A stretch of DNA of 9,121 bases from NCBI GenBank assembly GCA_905215395.1, contig CAJMQA010000134.1, positions 1 through 9,121 on the forward strand, read 5' to 3'. The notes under the pieces are model-generated. The model saw nothing but the letters and a program-made list of their open reading frames with translations, ran no database searches and was not told the origin of the DNA. Both the position numbers and the translations under genes were made by a program. Source of the stretch: an uncultured bacterium (GTDB lineage: Bacteria > Bacteroidota > Bacteroidia > Bacteroidales > Marinifilaceae). Positions 1 to 7,155 of this stretch are shown here, in pieces (positions within the stretch are counted from its first letter, which is position 1; every line of letters begins with the position of its first letter).

Positions 1-378
1 ACCCTACCGTTATCAAGGCCGGAAATTTTTCATCTACCCGATAAATTCAAAAAACCCATAGAAGAAAAAGAGGCAGAAAAACCTCAACGGAAAACCCGGA
101 AGAAAAAAGATGAACTGATAGAACGCTTTATTCAGTCTGAACCTGCAATGCCTAAAATAAATACGGCAACCGCAGACAACCGTGATTTATCCAAGGAAAA
201 TCCATATTCCCAAGAGGAACTTTTCAGTGAAACACTGGCTAAAATATACGTAAAACAACACTTATACGACAAAGCAATTGCAACTTATATAAAATTAAGT
301 TTGAAATATCCGGAAAAAAGTGTTTACTTTGCAAACCGAATCGAAAAAATAAAAGAGAACATTAATAATAAAGAGTAA
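1..378 (+). CDS. TPR-type protein upstream of secG, C-terminal part (5' truncated)
   Basis: The frame is open from base 1 to the TAA at 376-378, so this is the last 125 residues of a gene that begins outside the window. An ATG at 148 exists but need not be the start, because coding continues upstream of it. The upstream part is rich in Lys and Glu and looks like a charged linker. It is followed by ELIERFIQSEP and then a helical segment, ETLAKIYVKQHLYDKAIATYIKLSLKYP, given here as ETLAKIYVKQ (about residues 77-86) through LSLKYP. That layout is a tetratricopeptide-like helix pair with the typical A/Y/P positions. Bacteroidetes often place such a TPR protein just before secG, in a cluster with lptE and a sigma-54-type activator (recalled family knowledge). 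The stop lies 2 nt before the secG start, so the two are co-transcribed and probably translationally coupled. Molecular function is unknown; an envelope-related role is only an inference. Confidence 0.75.
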   Translation, partial: TLPLSRPEIFHLPDKFKKPIEEKEAEKPQRKTRKKKDELIERFIQSEPAMPKINTATADNRDLSKENPYSQEELFSETLAKIYVKQHLYDKAIATYIKLSLKYPEKSVYFANRIEKIKENINNKE

Positions 379-380
379 CT

Positions 381-737
381 ATGTACACTGCTATTTCTGT
401 TTTGATATTCATTATCTGCATTCTATTGATATTGATTGTTTTGGTACAAAACTCCAAAGGCGGAGGATTGGCGTCTTCGTTTGCTTCCTCAAATCAGATC
501 ATGGGCGTAAGAAAAACCACCGATTTTCTGGAAAAAGCAACCTGGACATTGGCAGGAGGAATGATGATCCTCTGTGTTTTAGCTACATTTTTCATTCCGA
601 GAGGTGAAGCCGGAAGTCAGTCTGCCATTCAGCAACAGATCAATGCCCAACCGATTCAGCAGCAAAGCATTCCGACTTTCCCGACAAACCCGGGTAATGA
701 CAATGCCGCTACCGATGAAGCTCCTGCACAGGAATAA
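381..737 (+). CDS. secG: Preprotein translocase subunit SecG
   Basis: SecG is the small accessory subunit of the inner-membrane SecYEG channel and assists SecA-driven protein export. The 118-residue product has the family layout: a first membrane helix at about residues 3-22, the conserved loop VQNSKGGGLA (22-31), a loop through FLEKATW (49-55), and a second membrane helix at about 55-73. After PRG comes a tail of about 45 residues rich in Gln, Pro and Asn; low-complexity tails like this are common in SecG of this phylum. The ATG at 381 gives a full first helix and lies only 2 nt after the preceding TPR gene, so that position sets the start. A strong intrinsic terminator follows at 762-794, making secG the last gene of its operon. 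Confidence 0.96.
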   Translation: MYTAISVLIFIICILLILIVLVQNSKGGGLASSFASSNQIMGVRKTTDFLEKATWTLAGGMMILCVLATFFIPRGEAGSQSAIQQQINAQPIQQQSIPTFPTNPGNDNAATDEAPAQE

Positions 738-761
738 AATCAGATTCTAAAGTATAAAGAG

Positions 762-794
762 TGTCAGTATGTCAGTCATACTGACATTTTTTTT
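762..794 (+). terminator. Rho-independent terminator after secG
   Basis: A perfect 10-bp stem pairs TGTCAGTATG (762-771) with CATACTGACA (777-786) around a 5-nt loop. Eight consecutive Ts follow immediately (787-794). The hairpin starts 24 nt after the secG stop and should separate the TPR-secG unit from groESL. The left arm contains TGTCAGT, which is repeated at 770-776, so an alternative 7-bp stem with a 3-nt loop can form with the same 3' arm. Confidence 0.92.
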
Positions 795-900
795 ATTTCC
801 CTGCCACAACCAAAAATCCTTTAAAAAAGTTATTATTCCTGTTTTTCCAAACTATCTGTCAACCACTTACGTTCATGTACTGCTAGAGTTTAAGCATTTC

Positions 901-945
901 ACCCTCCTTTGGCACAAAATATGATAAGACACAAGTGTTGTAACC
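901..945 (+). promoter_or_regulatory. Candidate groESL promoter (sigma-54-like or Bacteroidetes primary-sigma-like)
   Basis: The 224 nt between the secG terminator and groES hold no gene that I can see. The best promoter candidate starts with TTTGGCAC at 908-915. Read as a sigma-54 site it has GG at 911-912, ten bases, then GA at 923-924, matching the TGGCAC half well but the -12 half poorly (GA in place of GC). Read as the Bacteroidetes primary-sigma pattern (TTTG, about 20 bases, TAnnTTTG), it has TTTG at 908-911 and AAGTGTTG at 933-940 after 21 bases, matching four of six defined -7 positions. Either reading leaves a leader of roughly 70-85 nt before groES. No CIRCE-type inverted repeat is visible, so HrcA control is not supported by this sequence. 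Confidence 0.35.
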
Positions 946-1018
946 TTAAAAAAGCTATAACCGTTGGAATACCGTAAAGTAATTAAAAATATATTATAAA
1001 CTTTAAATTCAGAATATC

Positions 1019-1288
1019 ATGACACTGAAAACCGTACTTAACAAAGTGATTGTTGAGCCTGTTGAAGCAGAAACAGTAACCAAAGGTGGTATTATCATTC
1101 CCGACACCGCTCAGGAAAAACCCCAAAAGGGAAAAGTCATCGCAACCGGTAAAGGCAAAGCTGACGAACCGATGGAAGTTAAAACAGGTGATATCGTTTT
1201 ATTCGGTAAATACTCCGGTACAGAAGTTCATATTGACGATAAAAAATACCTGGTAATGAATCAGGGTGATATTTTGGCTATTTTATAA
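1019..1288 (+). CDS. groES: Co-chaperonin GroES (Hsp10)
   Basis: GroES forms the heptameric lid that caps GroEL and encloses a folding substrate in the cytoplasm. The 89-residue product is close to the usual length. It starts with the strand LNKVIVEPVE (about 7-16), followed by the mobile loop at about 17-32. That loop carries GGIIIPD (23-29), the hydrophobic tripeptide motif that docks on the GroEL apical domain. GKVIATGKGK (38-47) and the C-terminal strands GDIVLFGKYSGTEV and DILAIL complete the beta-barrel. The ATG at 1019 is preceded by a very AT-rich leader with no clear Shine-Dalgarno sequence, as is usual in Bacteroidetes. groEL follows after 55 nt with no terminator between, so the two form an operon. 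Confidence 0.97.
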   Translation: MTLKTVLNKVIVEPVEAETVTKGGIIIPDTAQEKPQKGKVIATGKGKADEPMEVKTGDIVLFGKYSGTEVHIDDKKYLVMNQGDILAIL

Positions 1289-1343
1289 AATTGTCAAAAT
1301 ATCAAATTACAATTATTTGAACAAGATTTAAAAATTAATTATC

Positions 1344-2972
1344 ATGGCAAAAGAAATAAAATTCAATATCGAAGCCCGCGACCTGATGAAAAAAGGGGTG
1401 GATGAACTGGCTAATGCAGTAAAAGTAACTCTCGGACCGAAAGGCCGGAATGTAGTGATCGAAAAGAAATTCGGAGCTCCGCACATTACCAAAGATGGTG
1501 TAAGCGTAGCGAAAGAAATTGAATTGGCTGATCCGTATGCAAACATCGGTGCTCAGATGGTGAAAGAGGTAGCCTCTAAAACCGGAGACGATGCAGGTGA
1601 CGGTACGACCACCGCTACCATTCTGGCACAGTCTATCATTAATGTAGGTCTGAAAAACGTTACTGCCGGAGCCAATCCGATGGAATTGAAGAGAGGTATT
1701 GAAAAAGCTGTTGCCGCAGTTGTAAAACACCTGGAAGGTCAGAAAGAAGTGGTAGGTAACAATTTCGAAAAAATCCGTCAGGTAGGCCGTATCTCTGCCA
1801 ATGGAGATGAAACAATCGGCAATCTGATCGCTGAAGCGATGGAAAAAGTAGGCATCGAAGGAGTTATCACTGTAGAAGAAGCCAAAGGAACTGAAACTGA
1901 AGTAAAAACTGTAGGCGGTATGCAGTTCGACCGGGGTTATATCTCTCCGTACTTCGTTACCGACAGCGAAAAAATGATTTGCGAATTCGAGAATCCGTAC
2001 ATTCTGCTGTATGACAAGAAGATTTCTTCTATGAAAGAACTGCTTCCTGTTCTGGAACCGGTGGCTCAATCCGGCCGTGCCCTGCTGATTATCGCAGAAG
2101 ACGTGGAAAGCGAAGCTTTGGCAACCCTGGTAGTTAACCGTCTGAGAGGTTCTCTGAAGATTGCTGCTGTAAAAGCTCCGGGATTCGGCGACCGCCGGAA
2201 AGAAATGCTGGAAGACATCGCTATTCTGACCGGAGGTGTTGTGGCTTCTGAAGACAAAGGTATGAAGCTGGAAAACCTGACCATCGACATGCTGGGTCGT
2301 GCTGACAAAGTTACCATTGACAAAGAAAATACCACCATTGTAAAAGGTGCTGGTAAAAAAGAATTCATCCAGGAAAGAATAGAGCAGATCAAAAAACTGA
2401 TCGAAAACTCTACTTCTGACTATGACAAAGAAAAACTGAAAGAACGTCTGGCCAAATTATCAGGTGGCGTAGCCGTACTTTATGTAGGTGCCGCTTCTGA
2501 AGTTGAAATGAAAGAGAAAAAAGACCGTATCGACGACGCTCTGCATGCCACCCGTGCTGCCAGTGAAGAAGGTATTGTTCCCGGAGGTGGTGTGGCATAC
2601 ATCCGCGCTCAGGCTGCTCTGGAAGGCCTGAAAGGTGAAACCGAAGACGAAACCACCGGTATCGAAATTATCAAACGTGCCATCGAAGAACCTCTGCGTC
2701 AGATTGCATTCAATGCAGGTGTAGAAGGTGCCGTTGTCGTACAGAAAGTACGCGAAGGTAAAGATGCTTTCGGTTACAATGCCCGTAAAGACATCTACGA
2801 AGACCTGAAGAAAGCCGGTGTGATCGATCCGAAGAAAGTAGCCCGCGTAGCTCTTGAAAACGCTGCTTCTATCGCCGGAATGTTCCTGACTACAGAATGT
2901 GTCCTGGTTGAAGAAAAGAAAGATGAACCTGCTATGCCCCCGATGGGTGGCGGAATGCCGGGAATGATGTAA
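1344..2972 (+). CDS. groEL: Chaperonin GroEL (Hsp60)
   Basis: GroEL forms the double-ring ATP-driven folding chamber of the cytoplasm together with GroES. The 542-residue product is full length. Visible landmarks are the ATP-binding segment TLGPKGRNV (29-37) and GDGTTTAT (85-92), with the nucleotide/Mg-contact Asp at 86. The hydrolytic Asp398 lies in IDDALHATRA, and the family signature AASEEGIVPGGG is at 405-416. The apical substrate- and GroES-binding residues Tyr199, Tyr203, Phe204, Leu234, Leu237, Leu259, Val263 and Val264 are all present. The C-terminus has a short Gly/Met tail (PMGGGMPGMM), as in standard GroEL. It lies 55 nt after groES and is followed by an intrinsic terminator. Nothing suggests a divergent or degraded paralogue. 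Confidence 0.99.
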   Translation: MAKEIKFNIEARDLMKKGVDELANAVKVTLGPKGRNVVIEKKFGAPHITKDGVSVAKEIELADPYANIGAQMVKEVASKTGDDAGDGTTTATILAQSIINVGLKNVTAGANPMELKRGIEKAVAAVVKHLEGQKEVVGNNFEKIRQVGRISANGDETIGNLIAEAMEKVGIEGVITVEEAKGTETEVKTVGGMQFDRGYISPYFVTDSEKMICEFENPYILLYDKKISSMKELLPVLEPVAQSGRALLIIAEDVESEALATLVVNRLRGSLKIAAVKAPGFGDRRKEMLEDIAILTGGVVASEDKGMKLENLTIDMLGRADKVTIDKENTTIVKGAGKKEFIQERIEQIKKLIENSTSDYDKEKLKERLAKLSGGVAVLYVGAASEVEMKEKKDRIDDALHATRAASEEGIVPGGGVAYIRAQAALEGLKGETEDETTGIEIIKRAIEEPLRQIAFNAGVEGAVVVQKVREGKDAFGYNARKDIYEDLKKAGVIDPKKVARVALENAASIAGMFLTTECVLVEEKKDEPAMPPMGGGMPGMM

Positions 2973-2980
2973 TAAACAAG

Positions 2981-3013
2981 AGAAAGCCTCCTTTTCAGGA
3001 GGTTTTCTTTTTT
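2981..3013 (+). terminator. Rho-independent terminator after groEL
   Basis: AGAAAGCCTCC (2981-2991) pairs with GGAGGTTTTCT (2998-3008) in an 11-bp stem with one G-T wobble. The loop is TTTTCA, and a T-run continues to 3013. It begins 8 nt after the groEL stop codon. The same hairpin read on the minus strand is followed by a T-richer stretch (CTTGTTTATT), so it may also stop transcripts arriving from the convergent minus-strand operon. Confidence 0.9.
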
Positions 3014-3087
3014 AATAATCATTTTAGAGGCGCAAATCAAGTCCCTAAAGCTTCAAGCAATCAAAATAGCTCCGGATTCAATAGCCG

Positions 3088-4341
3088 CTAAGGTTGTAAC
3101 TCATATTCAAATTCGTAGGACACTACAAGTTTATCTCCTTCCGTTGCTTTTATTTTATTCACATATTCTCCTTTTGTCTCATAAGTGACATCATCATAAT
3201 AATCTACTGTGGGTAAATGAGCTGTACGCTTTCCTGTAAGACCTGCCAAAAACGGAATTTCAAACTGAGGAGCACCAAAATAATCTGCCCTATATCCGAA
3301 TGTTAACATATAGACAAATACATCCTGCCTGAAATTGTTCACCAGACTACCTTCCCCGTATTCGTATCCATCAGCTAAATTTATATTTCCATCCGTAATC
3401 TTCAACTGCAAACCAGTATACTCGATATATGTCAGATAACCGTCAGCATATTCCCAGTCTTCTTCATATAGTTCGTCCCAATCCATAAAACTGACATGAT
3501 CAATATGTCCGTCCGTAAGTGTATAGTCGGCACATTCCTTATCACCGGCCATAATTTTCAGACCATTTTCCGAATAAATCAGAGAATAGGATTCAGGTTC
3601 ATCCTGATTCAGCTTTTTGACAATGGAATTCACCCGGTTTTGTTCGTCATACCCGATAGTATAAATCGCCGTTTCGGAATTTCGTATATCCGATGCCACC
3701 ACCTTCTTCAGCCGTTGCTGGGCCATGATATCCAGATTGGAAATGTGCCATTCCTCTACTTCCGGGATCGCATAGAAGAGGAAATAAGTTCCGGTTTTTA
3801 TGTTATCAGGTATCCGGAGTTCAAGTCCGCTGCCATTTTCCAAATGTGTCAGGATTTCCAGCTCTGTTTGATCTCCTTCTTCCGATTCCAGAGAGACTTT
3901 ACAATTATCGGCAAACCCTTCCCCTTTCAGGGTCAGTACTGCACCCCGCTCCACATAATCCGGCAGATCGAGATTTTTCAATGGACAGGCCGGAATCAGT
4001 CTGATATTCTGAATTTCCCATTCCTCTCCCTGTTTCAATACCAATTTATAAATGCCCGGACTCAACGTGGCAGGAATAGTTACCAATACTCCATACTCAT
4101 TACGGCTCTTGACCGTCAACTCTGTACTCCCCCCTTTTTCATCTTTTAAATACAATTCAGAAGCACCGGTAAATCCGATCCCCAATACATTCAAATCTTC
4201 CCCCAATACAACTTCAGCCGGCACTGAGAGGTAATTTACCGGAATCCCGGGTCTCAGATCCTCGCCTTTATTTTCATCAGAACAGGACAAAAATGTCCAC
4301 ATCTGAGACATAACCAGTATGATTAAACATATTTTTTTCAT
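3088..4341 (-). CDS. Lipoprotein with two IPT/TIG-like repeats and a DUF4595-like C-terminal domain
   Basis: The 417-residue product starts with a lipoprotein signal peptide: KK, a hydrophobic core and FLSC, with the lipidated Cys at position 20. The acidic stretch after it (SDENKGED) resembles surface-export signals of Bacteroidetes lipoproteins, so exposure on the outer surface is possible. Residues about 35-116 and 118-206 look like two tandem immunoglobulin-like IPT/TIG domains. Each has a G-x-G-F turn (GIGF at 54-57, GEGF at 140-143) and ends in a matching motif (EEWEIQN and EEWHISN). The rest (about 207-415) has the short beta-strand pattern of DUF4595, including GYRADYFG (349-356) and LTGKRTAHLPT (368-378). 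No enzymatic motif is visible; binding of a ligand or partner is the likeliest role, by inference. It is the last gene of the minus-strand cluster, 26 nt after the M16 peptidase gene. Confidence 0.8.
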   Translation of the reverse strand: MKKICLIILVMSQMWTFLSCSDENKGEDLRPGIPVNYLSVPAEVVLGEDLNVLGIGFTGASELYLKDEKGGSTELTVKSRNEYGVLVTIPATLSPGIYKLVLKQGEEWEIQNIRLIPACPLKNLDLPDYVERGAVLTLKGEGFADNCKVSLESEEGDQTELEILTHLENGSGLELRIPDNIKTGTYFLFYAIPEVEEWHISNLDIMAQQRLKKVVASDIRNSETAIYTIGYDEQNRVNSIVKKLNQDEPESYSLIYSENGLKIMAGDKECADYTLTDGHIDHVSFMDWDELYEEDWEYADGYLTYIEYTGLQLKITDGNINLADGYEYGEGSLVNNFRQDVFVYMLTFGYRADYFGAPQFEIPFLAGLTGKRTAHLPTVDYYDDVTYETKGEYVNKIKATEGDKLVVSYEFEYELQP

Positions 4342-4367
4342 AACTTTACTTTAAAGGTTTATACTCA

Positions 4368-7136
4368 TCACTCCTTACTCTTAATCACAATATCCTGGCA
4401 ATCTGCGGTTCCGAAAAATTTCTTCGCCACATTCTGAACTTTTACGGCATTGATTCTATCGATTACTTTTTCAAAGCCGGTCGGAGCATCCACATCTTTC
4501 CCGGTAGCCGCATAATATTGCAACGCCTGTGTCCAATGATCGATTCCCCGGTTGCGCAACATGCCTGCCCGTCCCTTTTTCATCGTCAGAATGGCATCTC
4601 CGACCTCATCTTCATTCACGCCGTCACGCATCAGTTTCCCGATCTGTTCATGCACCAGTTCCCGCATCCGGTCGCCCTTCTCCAGGGAAGTCTGGAAACT
4701 GATCCCCAGGAATTGCCAACGCTCAGGAACATTCCCGTATTCTGTACCGACATTCACTCCGTAAGCTCCACCCTGGTCTTCCCGGATATCCGATCGGTAA
4801 CGGTCGGACAACACCATACTGATAATATCCATGCACAATTCCTCTTCGGGTTTCAATTTCAAGGCATTGCGGTATTCGATATTGACAATATATTTTTCGT
4901 CCGGTATGTGGGCTTCTATTGTTTCAGTAAGCGAACCTTTGCGCCGGAAGTCGTATTCCCGGGGTTTATCGATACGTCCGAAAGCCGGTAAACTTGCCAA
5001 ATAACGGGCTGCAAGCTGCTGTGCTTCCTCCCGGCCAATATTTCCAACCAAGTAAAAAATAAAGTCTGAAACATCACCGAACCGGTCTTTATAAATCGCC
5101 ACCATACGGTCGTAATCCATATCGTCATAAAAGCGATCATCGATTTTCCGGAGCCGGGGACTGTCGATCATCTTCAGTTTCTGCAACATTTCGGATATCG
5201 TATCATTAGCTGTAAGGGGAGTAGTGTCATAACGCATTTTTTGAAGGTAGACATATTTGTCAAAATCATCCCGGTCGAAGCGGGGTTTCTCCAAAATCAA
5301 CCAGATCAGTTGGAACATCATCGCGGCATCCTGTTTTTCACAAATCCCCCTCACCCCCTCATCCGAATTGCCCAAACTTATACCCGCCATGACTGTGTGT
5401 CCTTTCATAATCTCTTCAAGCATCCGCCTGTCGTGCTTATACAAACCAGCGTGCAGCATCAGGCCGGTCAGTGCTGTTGCCGAAGGCAAATCTTTTTCTG
5501 CCAGCATGGCTTTCCCGCCCGGGCCTTTTCCGGTCAAACTGACTTCCGGTCCGTCTGTATCCGAATATTTGTAATATACTTTACAACCATTCGAAAGAGT
5601 CCATACATCAGCATCCAGTAGTTTTATCTTCTTCTCCCTGACTATTTTTCCCCCTTCCACTGTAAAATCCAGCAAGGGAACTGCTTGAATGGTAAAATCC
5701 AAAGGCTGAAGTTTCTCTTTTTTCACCTGCTGTATGATAGCCATAATTTCACCGGAAGCAGGAAATTCATATTTTTCATCATTACCGCGCATAATAAAAA
5801 CCCAGTTATCCTCCGAATCATACCACGAAGCCACCCAATCTTGTAAGTCTTTCGGTGTCAGCTCCTCCAATATCTCACGCGAAAGGGAAATATCTTCCTC
5901 AATAGTCGTAATGGGCTTTCCTTCCAGAAAATTATTCTGGTAGATTTGTACGAAAACGTCATTCGGAACCTTATCCTTTTGTTCTTCAGTCGCTCTTACC
6001 CCTTTCATATACTCATCAATCTGTACCTTTAGCTCCTGTTTGTTCAACCCGAAACGGTTTACATTTTCGATCACCTCCAGAATCTCCCGCAAAGCCTCCT
6101 TCTCTTTGTGCGGATAAGCTTCGATATAAATACGAAAACGACTGTAATTCCGGACTAAGGAACCATAATCGACAGAAGTCAACAGAAAAGCCGGATCACG
6201 GGTATCATTGTAGGCCTGCAAATACTTCTGGAGAATTTGATTGTAGAATTGCCGGATCAGATTTTCCTTCATCATTTCCTTTGCTGTTGTGGGAACAGTT
6301 TCCTTCACCCGTTTCGTCAATACCATCGCAGGCTCTGTTTGTTCAGGATCAGATACCCGTCCATATAAAGGTTCCCGGTTGCCGGGAATTTCATATACCT
6401 CCCTTGGACGGAGATTTTCACGACGGGAAATTGAACCGAACAACTGCCGTATCTTTTCCTCTACACGGGCAACATCCACATCTCCGACAATTATGACAGC
6501 CTGAAGGTCGGGACGATAATAATCGTAATAATAGGCCCGTAATTCTGCGGGCGTAAAATTCTTCAACACCTCCAATGTACCGATGACATTGTGGACAGCA
6601 TATTTGCTGTTATTGAATACCAAGGGAGCTGTTTTCTCATCGATACGAGCCTCCAGATTACGTCTGAGACGCCTTTCTTCAAAGATCACCCCTCTCTCTT
6701 TATCTATTTCCTCCGGTTTCAGTAGCAGAAAACCCGACCAATCTTTTAACACCACCAGGCAGGAATCTGCCAATCCCTTTTCCCGGAGCGGTACACTGTT
6801 AATATAGTATACTGTCTCATCTTGCCCTGTCTGGGCATTAAAATTGCGGATTCCCCGGCGTTCGAGAAAATGCGGAATCCCTTCCGGAAAACTTTCACTC
6901 CCATTGAAAGCCATATGTTCCAGAAAATGAGCCAGTCCATTCTGACGGGCATTCTCCATTAGTGCTCCCACATTTTGCACCAAATAAAAATCGGCACGTC
7001 CTTTCGAAGTTCCATTATGGCGGATGTAATAAGTCAATCCGTTCGCAAGTTTCCCATGCCGGAATAATGTTGTTGAATCCTGAGCTTCGGCAAAACTGCA
7101 AACAAATAACAATAGTATAAACGCTATTTTTCTCAT
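4368..7136 (-). CDS. Secreted M16 family zinc metallopeptidase, PqqL type
   Basis: M16 peptidases cut peptides or unfolded proteins inside a clamshell of two homologous halves. The 922-residue product has a signal peptide (hydrophobic core at 4-13, likely cleavage after AEA at 16-18), placing it in the periplasm. The N-terminal half carries the inverted zinc motif HFLEH (His70, Glu73, His74). The downstream pair Glu147/Glu154 in KERGVIFEE fits the third zinc ligand and the partner Glu seven residues before it. FNAQTGQDETVYY (99-111) is the conserved substrate-side strand. The C-terminal half has no HxxEH, as expected for the non-catalytic half, but keeps the Arg785...Tyr792 element in IREDQGGAYGV. 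The length is close to E. coli PqqL (about 930), so this is a single-chain, two-half enzyme that looks intact and active. It starts 19 nt after the thioredoxin-like gene. The natural substrate cannot be read from the sequence. Confidence 0.94.
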   Translation of the reverse strand: MRKIAFILLLFVCSFAEAQDSTTLFRHGKLANGLTYYIRHNGTSKGRADFYLVQNVGALMENARQNGLAHFLEHMAFNGSESFPEGIPHFLERRGIRNFNAQTGQDETVYYINSVPLREKGLADSCLVVLKDWSGFLLLKPEEIDKERGVIFEERRLRRNLEARIDEKTAPLVFNNSKYAVHNVIGTLEVLKNFTPAELRAYYYDYYRPDLQAVIIVGDVDVARVEEKIRQLFGSISRRENLRPREVYEIPGNREPLYGRVSDPEQTEPAMVLTKRVKETVPTTAKEMMKENLIRQFYNQILQKYLQAYNDTRDPAFLLTSVDYGSLVRNYSRFRIYIEAYPHKEKEALREILEVIENVNRFGLNKQELKVQIDEYMKGVRATEEQKDKVPNDVFVQIYQNNFLEGKPITTIEEDISLSREILEELTPKDLQDWVASWYDSEDNWVFIMRGNDEKYEFPASGEIMAIIQQVKKEKLQPLDFTIQAVPLLDFTVEGGKIVREKKIKLLDADVWTLSNGCKVYYKYSDTDGPEVSLTGKGPGGKAMLAEKDLPSATALTGLMLHAGLYKHDRRMLEEIMKGHTVMAGISLGNSDEGVRGICEKQDAAMMFQLIWLILEKPRFDRDDFDKYVYLQKMRYDTTPLTANDTISEMLQKLKMIDSPRLRKIDDRFYDDMDYDRMVAIYKDRFGDVSDFIFYLVGNIGREEAQQLAARYLASLPAFGRIDKPREYDFRRKGSLTETIEAHIPDEKYIVNIEYRNALKLKPEEELCMDIISMVLSDRYRSDIREDQGGAYGVNVGTEYGNVPERWQFLGISFQTSLEKGDRMRELVHEQIGKLMRDGVNEDEVGDAILTMKKGRAGMLRNRGIDHWTQALQYYAATGKDVDAPTGFEKVIDRINAVKVQNVAKKFFGTADCQDIVIKSKE

Positions 7137-7155
7137 AATCCTGTTCTTAAATTTC

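Noticed and set aside
148..150. ATG as the start of the TPR-type protein
   Set aside because: The same frame is open back to base 1 with a composition typical of a charged linker, so the gene more likely begins outside the window.
795..1018. CIRCE operator (TTAGCACTC, 9 nt, GAGTGCTAA) upstream of groES
   Set aside because: Searched by eye; no stretch matches either half adequately.
1291..1324. Imperfect inverted repeat TTGTCAAA / TTTGAACAA between groES and groEL
   Set aside because: It has eight mostly A-T pairs with a bulge and a 17-nt loop and no T-run, which is too weak to call a terminator or regulatory hairpin in such AT-rich spacer DNA.
1335..2069. A 244-codon open frame antisense to groEL, with shorter ones at 2066-2392 and 2410-2598
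   Set aside because: These mirror the strongly biased codons of groEL. The products are rich in Phe, Ser and His with no recognisable domain, and groEL itself is certain.
3496..4149. A 217-codon plus-strand open frame opposite the lipoprotein gene
   Set aside because: Its product has no coherent domain pattern and lies wholly opposite a gene with a clear lipobox, domain repeats and operon spacing.
4518..5621. Plus-strand open frames opposite the M16 peptidase gene
   Set aside because: They are shadows of a conserved coding sequence; no family resemblance or plausible start context was seen.
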